Shown: positions 51,263 through 57,745 of the stretch, in pieces
Layout: each line of letters opens with the position of its first letter
How positions within the stretch are numbered: position 1 is the first letter of the stretch
Source of the DNA: a virus
Length of the DNA stretch: 64,000 bases
Direction: 5' to 3' (one strand)
Virus record (IMG/VR): IMGVR_UViG_3300012000_000002
Coordinates: 55,040 to 119,039 of that record
Position numbers and translations under genes: made by a program
The notes under the pieces: generated by a model
Seen by the model: only the letters and a program-made list of their open reading frames with translations
What the model was told of the DNA's origin: nothing
Database searches by the model: none

Positions 51263-51940
51263 ATGACTTCGAAGTTGCAACTAAAAGATATTGGAAAGCT
51301 TTACAAGGTGAAAATGCTTGCCGAAGCTTTTATTCTTTGCAACAACGTTATCGATGCAGGAGATTGGTGGCGCAAGGTTGTAGCCTTGAACGCAAATTCA
51401 CGATCTTATAAACACGATACAATCGAAAGCACATATGGTTTGTCGCTAGACAAGCTTTTCTCTCAACTTGATATCGATCAATATGTTGTTGAAGTGTGTT
51501 CGTTTGTGATTATTACAAATGGTGGCTATAGATTTATTAGGAACAATCAAGAAGCCGAAAATGTAATCAAAACAGGTAAACGTTGGTCGATAAGAGCTGT
51601 TGGCGTAAAAATCTATCACAGCTACGATCCAGAAACAAAAACACTTGGCAAGATATGGGAGCCAACATCGCTACCAACAATTGAATGGTTTTATTTGCCA
51701 AGACACTTTGTTGATTTAGATATTGCTCAACTTTACAACAGCATCAATGTTGGTGATATGGTTGTGTTCAAAAAAACACAAGCGTTTGTTGCAAGTGTTA
51801 AAACGCTTAAGCGGAAAAAGTTTTGGGCTACATGCAGTTGGACAAAGAAAAAAATAACTGTATTGAATGGAAGCACTGGAAGACAAATGCGATTAACTAC
51901 TAGTCGTGATTATACGGTGTTAAAAGGAAAAGTAACATAG
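51263..51940 (+). CDS. Hypothetical protein, 225 aa
   Basis: Not recognised. The start MTSKLQLKDIGKLYK was chosen over an upstream non-ATG start inside the terminator region. The protein is alpha/beta with DIAQLYNSINVGDMVVFKKTQAFVASVKTLKRKKFWATC near the end, which could be a small beta-barrel. CTTATAAG lies directly before the ATG and no ribosome site is seen. It converges on the 57-aa gene. Confidence 0.6.
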   Translation: MTSKLQLKDIGKLYKVKMLAEAFILCNNVIDAGDWWRKVVALNANSRSYKHDTIESTYGLSLDKLFSQLDIDQYVVEVCSFVIITNGGYRFIRNNQEAENVIKTGKRWSIRAVGVKIYHSYDPETKTLGKIWEPTSLPTIEWFYLPRHFVDLDIAQLYNSINVGDMVVFKKTQAFVASVKTLKRKKFWATCSWTKKKITVLNGSTGRQMRLTTSRDYTVLKGKVT

Positions 51941-51941
51941 C

Positions 51942-52115
51942 TTACTCTTCGTTGTCTTCGTCGTCTTCGTCCTCAAGTTCTGTTTTAACACGATCAACGA
52001 TTGAAATGGTGTCATCCACAGTTGACATTTCATCGGCTTCTAAAAGTGTTTTATACTCTTCCATGAACTCTTCAAGGCGATCAATCAATCTAGCAAGTGC
52101 TCGTACATTTGACAT
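51942..52115 (-). CDS. Small acidic helical protein, 57 aa
   Basis: The ATG at 52115 is preceded by AAAGGATAA. It is a long amphipathic helix (VRALARLIDRLEEFMEEYKTLLEA) followed by a very acidic tail (DEDDEDNEE). The function is unknown. The ribosome site overlaps the end of the gene upstream (52120-52431). Confidence 0.55.
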   Translation of the reverse strand: MSNVRALARLIDRLEEFMEEYKTLLEADEMSTVDDTISIVDRVKTELEDEDDEDNEE

Positions 52116-52119
52116 ATAA

Positions 52120-52431
52120 TTATCCTTTTTCAACTAACTCAAACTGTTTTTTACTTCCGATAATCCAACCAAATATATCACCATACAAGCATTTGTAATA
52201 AAAACCACCATTTTCGTCTTTTAGTTCATCAAGCAAGATAAATGGTTCTGTTGTTGATTTCATGGTTGATCTCTTGGGAGCTTTGCAAAGCTCACTTGTT
52301 AATATACTTGGCATCCAATTATTGTTCTTTGTTCTTTGGTTAAGTACGTCATCAATATCAGAATACAAAACAACATATGACTGCAACGAATTCTTTTTAC
52401 TTCGAATGTAACAAAGGGAACCTTTACGCAT
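52120..52431 (-). CDS. Hypothetical protein, 103 aa
   Basis: Not recognised. It looks like a small beta-rich domain (GSLCYIRSKKNSLQSYVVLYSDIDD; FILLDELKDENGGFYYKCLYGDIFGWI), possibly SH3-like. It is in a two-gene minus-strand operon with the acidic 57-aa protein. Confidence 0.55.
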   Translation of the reverse strand: MRKGSLCYIRSKKNSLQSYVVLYSDIDDVLNQRTKNNNWMPSILTSELCKAPKRSTMKSTTEPFILLDELKDENGGFYYKCLYGDIFGWIIGSKKQFELVEKG

Positions 52432-52472
52432 TTATAAAGCACAACTCCATTTTCAACTAACTATAGGATAAC

Positions 52473-52712
52473 ATGGAAACGTTTGTTGGTAACGAAAGAT
52501 ATCTTACACATGTGTTTAAGTCAAGTACAAATTTATCATATTGCAAATATGATACTGTTCTATCTCTTCTATTGGTTATCTTCCACAACGGTACGGAATA
52601 CGAATATTCTGGTGTAGATTTACAGACTTATCAAGAACTTATATCAGCGTCTTCTGCTGGAAGCTATTTTAACAGAGTAATAAAAACTTACAAGCACCAA
52701 AGATTTAAATAA
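52473..52712 (+). CDS. KTSC-domain protein, 79 aa
   Basis: The body (SSTNLSYCKYDTVLSLLLVIFHNGTEYEYSGVDLQTYQELISASSAGSYFNRVIKTY) matches the KTSC domain pattern: strand, turn, F-x-N-G-x-x-Y-x-Y, then a helix and S-x-G-x-x-F-N. This domain is found alone in phages and at the end of some lysyl-tRNA synthetases. Its role is unclear. CTATAGGATAA precedes the ATG. Confidence 0.75.
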   Translation: METFVGNERYLTHVFKSSTNLSYCKYDTVLSLLLVIFHNGTEYEYSGVDLQTYQELISASSAGSYFNRVIKTYKHQRFK

Positions 52713-52723
52713 TACTTATCCAT

Positions 52724-53935
52724 ATGCGTAAACTTTTCGACATTCTTTTCACCAACGAAAATACTGGTGACTTTTCTGGTGCTGGTACTTTTCAAGGTGG
52801 GCCTTATGGATTTGGTAACCGTTATCAGTTAGCTAACTCCCAAGTATGGCCGGGACTACAAGACCCAGATGAAGGATTACCTCCCAATCCTTCTTTAAGA
52901 CCTGCAATTGACGCACAAAGAGATCCAAAGGACACCGAATATGAATCCCTTGAAAGTTCTGAAATTTACGATAGTCGCCCTCATTTATTGCCCGGAGAGG
53001 ATATGGTTAGAGACGAAGTGCTCCTTAAAAGCAAAGATATCGAACCTTCGTACTTTTATACGCCGGACTTTATGAACGAAGACCCAGCACGAGTTCTTTA
53101 TCGAGACTTACCCGGCTTTCCTGCCATGAACACTTTGTCTGAACCAATCGATCACGTTCCTGACGATCAAGACCCAGACAGAACAGAACCAGAAGAAGAA
53201 CGCTATAATGTGCCTCGTTTGCTTCCTTCACCAAGAGAAGGCAAGCGTGGCGTTCCGTTTGGTCATGGACCGGTTAATGTTCCCGGTGAAGGAACTCTTA
53301 GCATGAAACCGGGAGACATTGGTGTGCAAGCCAGTATGTACGATCCTATGGAACCAGAGGGTAACCAACTAAACCTAACCAAAAAACGTAATCAAACGCT
53401 TAATCGTTGGAAAGAAACAACTGAAGTTGATAAAGGACACACCAATCGTGACGCTGTGTTTAATCATCTTGTAAAGCCTATTGATTACATCAAAAAAGAG
53501 TTCGGCCAAAACGATTATGTAAAAGACTTGGACAATCCTGACGATGTGCCACTTCATGCTGGTGGACAAGGAGTAATCGCACATCCTGTTAAGCATGTTC
53601 CCGGCAACATCAATATCTATAAGAAAGGTAATCCCGGTTATTCTCTGGGTGAGGCTAAGGAAACTAAAATGGCAAAGAAAGAACCAAAACGTGAACTTGA
53701 AGATTATGTTCCAAAAGACCTTGATAAAAAGGAAACAAAGGAAACATATGGAAATGGTATGGGTCAAATCATGAAAGCTTATCAGTTTCCCCGTGAAGAT
53801 AGAGAAATAAAAAAACACAAACCTCTTGAACCGGAACAAACTTATATTCCATATCAATATGATCGCAGCAACATTGACGTTATCATTCTCGACAAGCTTT
53901 TCGAGAAACTATCCAAACTAACAAAAAAGTCATGA
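52724..53935 (+). CDS. Hypothetical polar protein, 403 aa
   Basis: Not recognised. The start MRKLFDILFTNENTG resembles the short head tags, though the site would be atypical (FTNE). The rest is Pro-, Gly-, Asp- and Lys-rich with little predicted order, including several repeats of short P-G-E/D turns (LLPGED, NVPGEG, HVPGN). It overlaps the metallopeptidase gene by 4 nt, so the two are likely made together. It may be a packaged or structural protein. Confidence 0.55.
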   Translation: MRKLFDILFTNENTGDFSGAGTFQGGPYGFGNRYQLANSQVWPGLQDPDEGLPPNPSLRPAIDAQRDPKDTEYESLESSEIYDSRPHLLPGEDMVRDEVLLKSKDIEPSYFYTPDFMNEDPARVLYRDLPGFPAMNTLSEPIDHVPDDQDPDRTEPEEERYNVPRLLPSPREGKRGVPFGHGPVNVPGEGTLSMKPGDIGVQASMYDPMEPEGNQLNLTKKRNQTLNRWKETTEVDKGHTNRDAVFNHLVKPIDYIKKEFGQNDYVKDLDNPDDVPLHAGGQGVIAHPVKHVPGNINIYKKGNPGYSLGEAKETKMAKKEPKRELEDYVPKDLDKKETKETYGNGMGQIMKAYQFPREDREIKKHKPLEPEQTYIPYQYDRSNIDVIILDKLFEKLSKLTKKS

Positions 53936-54747
53936 AGTTATCGGATATCATCGAAGCGAAAATATTGCAAAGATTAGCTGAATCCAGTGAAGAAGATGTA
54001 GAAAAGCTTCACAAAGCTAACGAAGTCTTTGAAAGTATTATAAGCTTTGTTGAAAACCTAAATCAAGACCCTAAAAACTTCGATAAAAAATTTATGAAAG
54101 ACAACGAAAATCGGTTGTATGGAATTAAGTTGCATTCCATAATATCGATGCCAGAAACTGAAAACATGCGTGTGTTATTCTTTGATTACGATATCGAAGG
54201 AGTGAAAAAAACCATTAAAGCAAAAGCTGGAAGAAAAATTGAAGGCGATCAACTTAAAAGCGTTTATGTTTCGTTGTTCTTTGATGCTCCATCTTCTGTT
54301 AAAGAAAACGTAAAAACATACAATCGTTGGTTTGCTAAAAACCTAATCAACATTTTGAACGATTCAAGATATCGTTCTTCCTTTGTACATGAATTTACGC
54401 ACACACTTGATTATCGCAGAATAAATCCAGAATATCTTGTTGCAAGAGCAAAACAAAAAATATCAGAAAAAGAAGCGAAGAAAACAAAAGATCGTGACAA
54501 GTACATCAACGATCCATTAGAGCTTAATGCTTATTACCAACAAGCGATGAGTGATATATACAACAAGTTACTTGCTACTGAAACCGTAGAAGAATGGAAC
54601 AAACTTATAGGAAACACTCCACAAGAATTTGTAGAAGTGCTATTAGCAAATTTGCGTCCACAAGTTCAAAAACGGTTGAATCCAGAAAACGTTAAACGTC
54701 TTATGAAGCGTGCATCAACAACTTGGGAATATTTAAGATTAACATGA
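53932..54747 (+). CDS. Putative zincin metallopeptidase with tag-like N-terminus, 271 aa
   Basis: SSFVHEFTHTLDYRR carries HExxH (His153, Glu154, His157). The following 60 residues contain NDPLELNAYYQQ, where the Glu could be the third ligand. The N-terminus MKLSDIIEAKILQRLAESSEED is tag-like, with an LAE-S site. If the tag is real, the enzyme is packaged in the head and delivered with DNA. The target is unknown. A 25-codon membrane peptide gene follows with ATGA overlap. Confidence 0.65.
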   Translation: MKLSDIIEAKILQRLAESSEEDVEKLHKANEVFESIISFVENLNQDPKNFDKKFMKDNENRLYGIKLHSIISMPETENMRVLFFDYDIEGVKKTIKAKAGRKIEGDQLKSVYVSLFFDAPSSVKENVKTYNRWFAKNLINILNDSRYRSSFVHEFTHTLDYRRINPEYLVARAKQKISEKEAKKTKDRDKYINDPLELNAYYQQAMSDIYNKLLATETVEEWNKLIGNTPQEFVEVLLANLRPQVQKRLNPENVKRLMKRASTTWEYLRLT

Positions 54748-54821
54748 GTATTATTCAGTATTTCGTTATTTCGATTGTGTTGATTGTTGGCTTGTATTTT
54801 TGTCTAATCAAAGAAGACTAA
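54744..54821 (+). CDS. Very small membrane peptide, 25 aa
   Basis: Beginning at an ATGA overlap with the metallopeptidase stop, the frame encodes MSIIQYFVISIVLIVGLYFC then LIKED. It is a single predicted membrane helix with a charged end. Coupled start and composition support it, but the length makes the call uncertain. Confidence 0.4.
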   Translation: MSIIQYFVISIVLIVGLYFCLIKED

Positions 54822-54843
54822 ACTACCCTGTTGCTTGAATATA

Positions 54844-54907
54844 ACGGCATTATGCGGGCGTTGAAACTAGTTTGTAGCAGCGATTTATCGTGCAAACGTT
54901 TTGCCGT
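54844..54907 (+). ncRNA. Possible structured RNA after a GGCATTAT box
   Basis: Outer arms ACGGCA and TGCCGT enclose AAACTAGTTT and a hairpin GCA-g-CGAT-tt-ATCG-TGC. The total of 64 nt could fold as a branched RNA. It is not a tRNA: no T arm or anticodon arm can be found. It lies between convergent genes, just before the HNH stop, so it may instead be a leftover of a tRNA operon or a terminator-like structure. Confidence 0.25.
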
Positions 54908-54918
54908 GTAAAAAGCCA

Positions 54919-55608
54919 TTAAGATCTTTTTGGGATATCTTCCAAAAGAAGTAAACCATGATCGAACTCCCAATGGTGATTTCTACAAAGCACAAGGATG
55001 TTATCAGAAGAGTTGATTTCTTCCAAATAAGCTGAATCTGGGAATGATGAAACAGCTTTTATATGAGCTAACTCTACATGGGTAGAATACCCACATTTTT
55101 GGCATGGCAACTTTTTTAAAGCTCGATTATATGCAGCATTATGATGACGAACATGAGTTGTCTTCCAAGAAGGATGTTTACCTTTAACCGACAGTTTTTC
55201 TATACATTCGACAAGTGTTATATTTTTTGTAGTTTTTTTATTGTTTCTACAATCACGGCACAGATATGACCGATCATCATTCAAACGAAAAAACGAAGTG
55301 CCACATCGCTTACATTCTCTCGATTTTGGTGGATTTTTTTGTTTTCCCTTATTGTTCCAAGTAGCAGCACATGAAGAGGAACAAAATGTATTTCCATTCG
55401 TTTTGGAACTTTTAGGTCGATAAAAACTGGCATTGCAACACAAACAAATTGAATTTTCTTTCATATGAGCTTTGCTAAAAGCAATCGAACATTCAGAAGA
55501 ACAAAAAAACTTTTTTGTACCTTTTTTGACTTTTGCTTGATAACGATTTTTTTGTAGTGTATACTGTTTTTGGCAGTGAAAACAAACAAGATCAACTAGT
55601 TTAGACAT
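54919..55608 (-). CDS. HNH homing endonuclease with zinc-finger array, 229 aa
   Basis: Three Cys-rich treble-clef-like fingers come first: CFHC...FCSSEC, CLCC...FCSSSC and CKRCG...LCRDC. A C-terminal HNH follows: CQKCGYSTHVELAHIKAV (about 168-185), then NILVLCRNHHWEFDHG. The start MSKLVDLVCFHC is preceded by GGAG; an ATG four codons earlier coincides with that site. Free-standing enzymes of this kind move into tRNA or conserved genes. The gene lies 14 nt from an abnormal tRNA on the other strand. Confidence 0.85.
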   Translation of the reverse strand: MSKLVDLVCFHCQKQYTLQKNRYQAKVKKGTKKFFCSSECSIAFSKAHMKENSICLCCNASFYRPKSSKTNGNTFCSSSCAATWNNKGKQKNPPKSRECKRCGTSFFRLNDDRSYLCRDCRNNKKTTKNITLVECIEKLSVKGKHPSWKTTHVRHHNAAYNRALKKLPCQKCGYSTHVELAHIKAVSSFPDSAYLEEINSSDNILVLCRNHHWEFDHGLLLLEDIPKRS

Positions 55609-55622
55609 ACTAGACTCCATCT

Positions 55623-55698
55623 GCCCTTATACCGGCTCTGTCTTCTAAACAGTAGTACCGTAATTGGATTTATGCAGGTTCGAATCCTGCTAAGGGCG
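55623..55698 (+). tRNA. Aberrant tRNA, no D arm visible, possible anticodon TCT (Arg)
   Basis: It has a perfect acceptor GCCCTTA/TAAGGGC, a perfect T arm GCAGG-TTCGAAT-CCTGC and a normal total length of 76 nt. A loop CTTCTAA on a 4-bp stem gives TCT. Only 7 nt separate the acceptor from that stem, and about 20 nt separate it from the T arm. It is therefore either a D-armless tRNA or a scrambled, non-functional one. The HNH gene starts right beside it. Confidence 0.45.
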
Positions 55699-55739
55699 CA
55701 AATCATAGGTAGTATCATTAATTCGAAATAACAAAAAGA

Positions 55740-55760
55740 AAAACTCTAAAAAAGAGTTTT
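55740..55760 (+). terminator. A/T-rich hairpin beside a tRNA fragment
   Basis: AAAACTCT and AGAGTTTT form an 8-bp stem with a 5-nt loop. The right arm ends in TTTT. It is a weak terminator candidate for the preceding tRNA. Confidence 0.4.
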
Positions 55761-55762
55761 AC

Positions 55763-55787
55763 GCTGGTTCGAATCCAGCAGAGCGCA
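55763..55787 (+). pseudogene. 3' fragment of a tRNA gene
   Basis: GCTGG-TTCGAAT-CCAGC is a perfect T arm followed by AGAGCGC and A, as the 3' acceptor strand and discriminator. The matching 5' strand GCGCTCT and the other arms are absent upstream, where a hairpin stands instead. It is a remnant left by deletion or recombination. Confidence 0.6.
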
Positions 55788-55807
55788 CTAACTATTGGAA
55801 TTCAACA

Positions 55808-56182
55808 ATGAAACTAAAAGCTTTGATTCTTTGTTGTTTTCTTTTTGGGTGTGAAACAACACAACCAAGATTCGTAAACTCTTATCCAATGCAAGCGTCT
55901 CTTGAAGAAACGCAGCATGAAATCGAAAGCAAACTCCACGATCTAGGCTGGAGAATTCTTCCAAGAATAGGTCCGATTGGATATATTACTGCTGTTAATA
56001 ATCAAACGGCAACAATGAGAGATCATCTTACAATCGATTTATCGATGAGTGGTCATATATCTTTGTGGATTCGTACAGAAATTAAAATCGATCATCATTG
56101 GATTGCTCCCGATCATGTATGCGATGGTTATACTTGGGCAAGAGAACAACAACTGCTTTCTCGAATTCTAAGCAGCAGATAA
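55808..56182 (+). CDS. Putative lipoprotein, 124 aa
   Basis: The N-terminus MKLKALILCCFLFGCETTQ is a short signal peptide with lipobox LFGC (Cys15), predicted to be lipidated at the membrane. The mature part is a small alpha/beta domain (ASLEETQHEIESKLHDLGWRILPRIGPIGYITAV). The family is unknown. An outer-membrane spanin subunit or superinfection-exclusion protein are possibilities without further support. It lies among tRNA genes. Confidence 0.65.
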   Translation: MKLKALILCCFLFGCETTQPRFVNSYPMQASLEETQHEIESKLHDLGWRILPRIGPIGYITAVNNQTATMRDHLTIDLSMSGHISLWIRTEIKIDHHWIAPDHVCDGYTWAREQQLLSRILSSR

Positions 56183-56228
56183 GAAAAAAACTAAAACAAG
56201 TTTACAAACGAATAAGAGCTTGCTAGAG

Positions 56229-56240
56229 TAAGAACATAAG
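56229..56240 (+). repeat. 12-bp repeat before tRNA-Leu
   Basis: TAAGAACATAAG is identical to 57266-57277 before tRNA-Ile. GCTAGAG just upstream here corresponds to GCTAATC there. It probably marks duplicated tRNA leader or promoter sequence. Confidence 0.5.
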
Positions 56241-56323
56241 CCAAGGTGGTGAAATCGGCAGCCACAGAAGACTTAAAATCTTCCGACTGAAAGGTCTTAC
56301 GGGTTCAAGTCCCGTCCTTGGCA
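56240..56323 (+). tRNA. tRNA-Leu (anticodon TAA)
   Basis: Acceptor GCCAAGG/CCTTGGC; anticodon stem GAAGA/TCTTC with loop CTTAAAA giving TAA; a long variable arm as expected for Leu; T arm ACGGG-TTCAAGT-CCCGT. The discriminator is A. CCA is not encoded. It reads UUA codons. Confidence 0.93.
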
Positions 56324-56327
56324 CTAA

Positions 56328-56489
56328 ATGGATCAAATTCAAATTGATGAATGCATAAGAGCTGTAAGAATGCGTATGCGTTATGGTCACAATAAACAAC
56401 AAATCGCTGAACAACTTGGGAAGTTCTTTCCTCAAGAATTGTTGTTTCTTGCGTATCATGCAGCACTAATACTAGAAAAACGACGATAA
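56328..56489 (+). CDS. Hypothetical small protein, 53 aa
   Basis: An open frame of 53 codons starts 4 nt after tRNA-Leu: MDQIQIDECIRAVRMRMRYG, then HNKQQIAEQLGKFFPQELLF and a short hydrophobic end. The HNKQQIAEQLG part could be a helix-turn-helix. No ribosome site is visible, so expression is uncertain. Confidence 0.4.
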   Translation: MDQIQIDECIRAVRMRMRYGHNKQQIAEQLGKFFPQELLFLAYHAALILEKRR

Positions 56490-56493
56490 CAAA

Positions 56494-56521
56494 GCCCTTG
56501 TGGTGGAATGGCAGACACGGC
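56494..56521 (+). pseudogene. 5' fragment of a tRNA-Leu gene
   Basis: GCCCTTG-TG-GTGG and AATGGCAGACAC follow the 5' half of bacterial tRNA-Leu: acceptor strand, then D arm. The sequence then changes to the coding frame of the next gene. No matching anticodon or T arm follows. The fragment overlaps the apparent start of that gene. Confidence 0.65.
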
Positions 56522-57028
56522 AAAAAGAAGCCAATTATCGAACATACAATACCCTACGAATTATCTCTTGTTGAGGAAATCGTGCTAGATGCCTATACAT
56601 GGCATAACGTAAAAAATCACGTTCCTTCCATTAAAGACGTTAAGGTAATCTACAGAGAAGAAGTACAAGACAAGATTTGTATTCGTAAATGGTATACACC
56701 CAACATTACAGTTCCTTGGTTTGCAAAAGGTAAAATCAAAGACGATATGTTGGAATGGGGCGAAATGCTTACATGGTGTCCCCAAAGTCATTCTGGAGAA
56801 TTCATTATCGAGCCAAACATTCCAAACGAATGGAAAACTTATTTTGATTGCCAAGGCCAATATAAGTTGGAGAGTGCTTGGATTGAAACAACCAAAAGAA
56901 TTGTATCTATTAACTTAGACGTAAAAATTCCATTGTTTAGAGGAATAGCCGAAGAATATATTGCTGAAAAAGTAAAAGTTTGGTATCAGCAAGAAGCTGA
57001 AGCGTTGAAGATTCTAGCGGCAAAATAA
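56498..57028 (+). CDS. START-like (DUF2505-type) domain protein with chimeric start, 176 aa
   Basis: From residue 12 the protein looks like a DUF2505 START-type fold: IIEHTIPYELSLVEEIVLDAYTWHNVKNHVPSIKDVKVIYREE, ending in a long C-terminal helix. Such folds bind lipids or small hydrophobic molecules. There is no ATG. The only early in-frame start is a TTG at 56498, inside a tRNA-Leu 5' fragment, so residues 1-8 (MWWNGRHG) derive from tRNA sequence. The original start was probably lost in a recombination. A GTG at 56582 is an alternative that would truncate the domain. Confidence 0.6.
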   Translation: MWWNGRHGKKKPIIEHTIPYELSLVEEIVLDAYTWHNVKNHVPSIKDVKVIYREEVQDKICIRKWYTPNITVPWFAKGKIKDDMLEWGEMLTWCPQSHSGEFIIEPNIPNEWKTYFDCQGQYKLESAWIETTKRIVSINLDVKIPLFRGIAEEYIAEKVKVWYQQEAEALKILAAK

Positions 57029-57029
57029 C

Positions 57030-57236
57030 ATGAACAAAGAACAAAAGAAACAACTTATTCTTGAGTTTATAAACGGGCCATTACAAAGATATCTCACGGG
57101 AGATATATCCTTTGGTAAGTTTAAAGAAGTAATCAACGAAACGTTTGAAGTAGATTTCAGTTATTCAGATCTTTATCCCAGTTATTTGTTCAATGCAGAA
57201 ATAAAGTATCCACAAGATTTTATCGAAATAAAATAG
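57030..57236 (+). CDS. Hypothetical protein, 68 aa
   Basis: Not recognised. It is a small alpha/beta protein (EQKKQLILEFINGPLQRYLTGDISFGKFKEVINETFEVDF). It begins 1 nt after the stop of the START-like gene and is probably coupled to it. Confidence 0.5.
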   Translation: MNKEQKKQLILEFINGPLQRYLTGDISFGKFKEVINETFEVDFSYSDLYPSYLFNAEIKYPQDFIEIK

Positions 57237-57265
57237 ATTTAGAATACAAATATCGGCTGCTAATC

Positions 57266-57277
57266 TAAGAACATAAG
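57266..57277 (+). repeat. 12-bp repeat before tRNA-Ile
   Basis: TAAGAACATAAG, identical to 56229-56240 before tRNA-Leu. It lies 10 nt upstream of the mature tRNA here. Confidence 0.5.
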
Positions 57278-57287
57278 AGAAACACAT

Positions 57288-57361
57288 AGGCGTATAGCTC
57301 AGTTGGTTAGAGCACCTGCCTTATAAGCGGGAGGTCATTGGTTCAAGCCCAATTACGCCTA
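57288..57361 (+). tRNA. tRNA-Ile (anticodon TAT)
   Basis: Acceptor AGGCGTA/TACGCCT; anticodon stem CCTGC/GCGGG with loop CTTATAA giving TAT; D arm GCTC/GAGC; T arm ATTGG-TTCAAGC-CCAAT. It reads the rare AUA codon with an unmodified-type anticodon, unlike the usual bacterial CAU-lysidine tRNA. CCA is not encoded. Confidence 0.93.
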
Positions 57362-57402
57362 CTAAATTAAATCGTTTTCAAGATTCAAACGTCAATAAAA
57401 CC

Positions 57403-57744
57403 ATGAAAACAATTATGGCACTCGCACTGGTTGGTTCAATGGTAATGAACTTGAGTATCGAAAAAAGAAACAACAACCCACAATATTGTTATAGGGTAAC
57501 TGAATCTACATCTGCTTCTTTGTTCACACGAACACAAAGCTTTTGTCACACCACACAAGCTCTTTGTATGAGAAGTGCAGATCGAGCAAGAGAAAGATCA
57601 TCAGAACATATAGAAGTTTCTGGATGTGAAAGAACAAACAGATTGTTTTGTGTTAGTGTTCATAACACAAGATGGTGTAGCAGCGATCTATATCAATGTT
57701 CAGAAACAGCACAATATTTTGGTATAGATCACGGTTGCAGATAA
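57403..57744 (+). CDS. Secreted cysteine-rich protein, 113 aa
   Basis: The N-terminus MKTIMALALVGSMVMNLS is a signal-peptide-like segment. The mature part has eight Cys in four spaced pairs (YCYR, FCHT, LCMR, GCER, FCVS, WCSS, QCSE, GCR), suggesting disulfide bonds in the periplasm or outside. The pattern is unlike usual phage proteins and resembles small secreted proteins of predatory or gliding bacteria. It sits beside the AgmX-like gene, convergent. It may have been acquired from the host; function unknown. Confidence 0.6.
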   Translation: MKTIMALALVGSMVMNLSIEKRNNNPQYCYRVTESTSASLFTRTQSFCHTTQALCMRSADRARERSSEHIEVSGCERTNRLFCVSVHNTRWCSSDLYQCSETAQYFGIDHGCR

Positions 57745-57745
57745 T

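Noticed and set aside
53375-53857. 160-codon minus-strand frame rich in Phe and Ile
   Set aside because: It is the shadow of the Lys-rich end of the 403-aa plus-strand gene, with no start signal.
54844-54907. tRNA gene in the structured stretch
   Set aside because: Outer stem is possible, but there is no T arm, anticodon arm or TTC loop. Kept only as a weak structured-RNA candidate.
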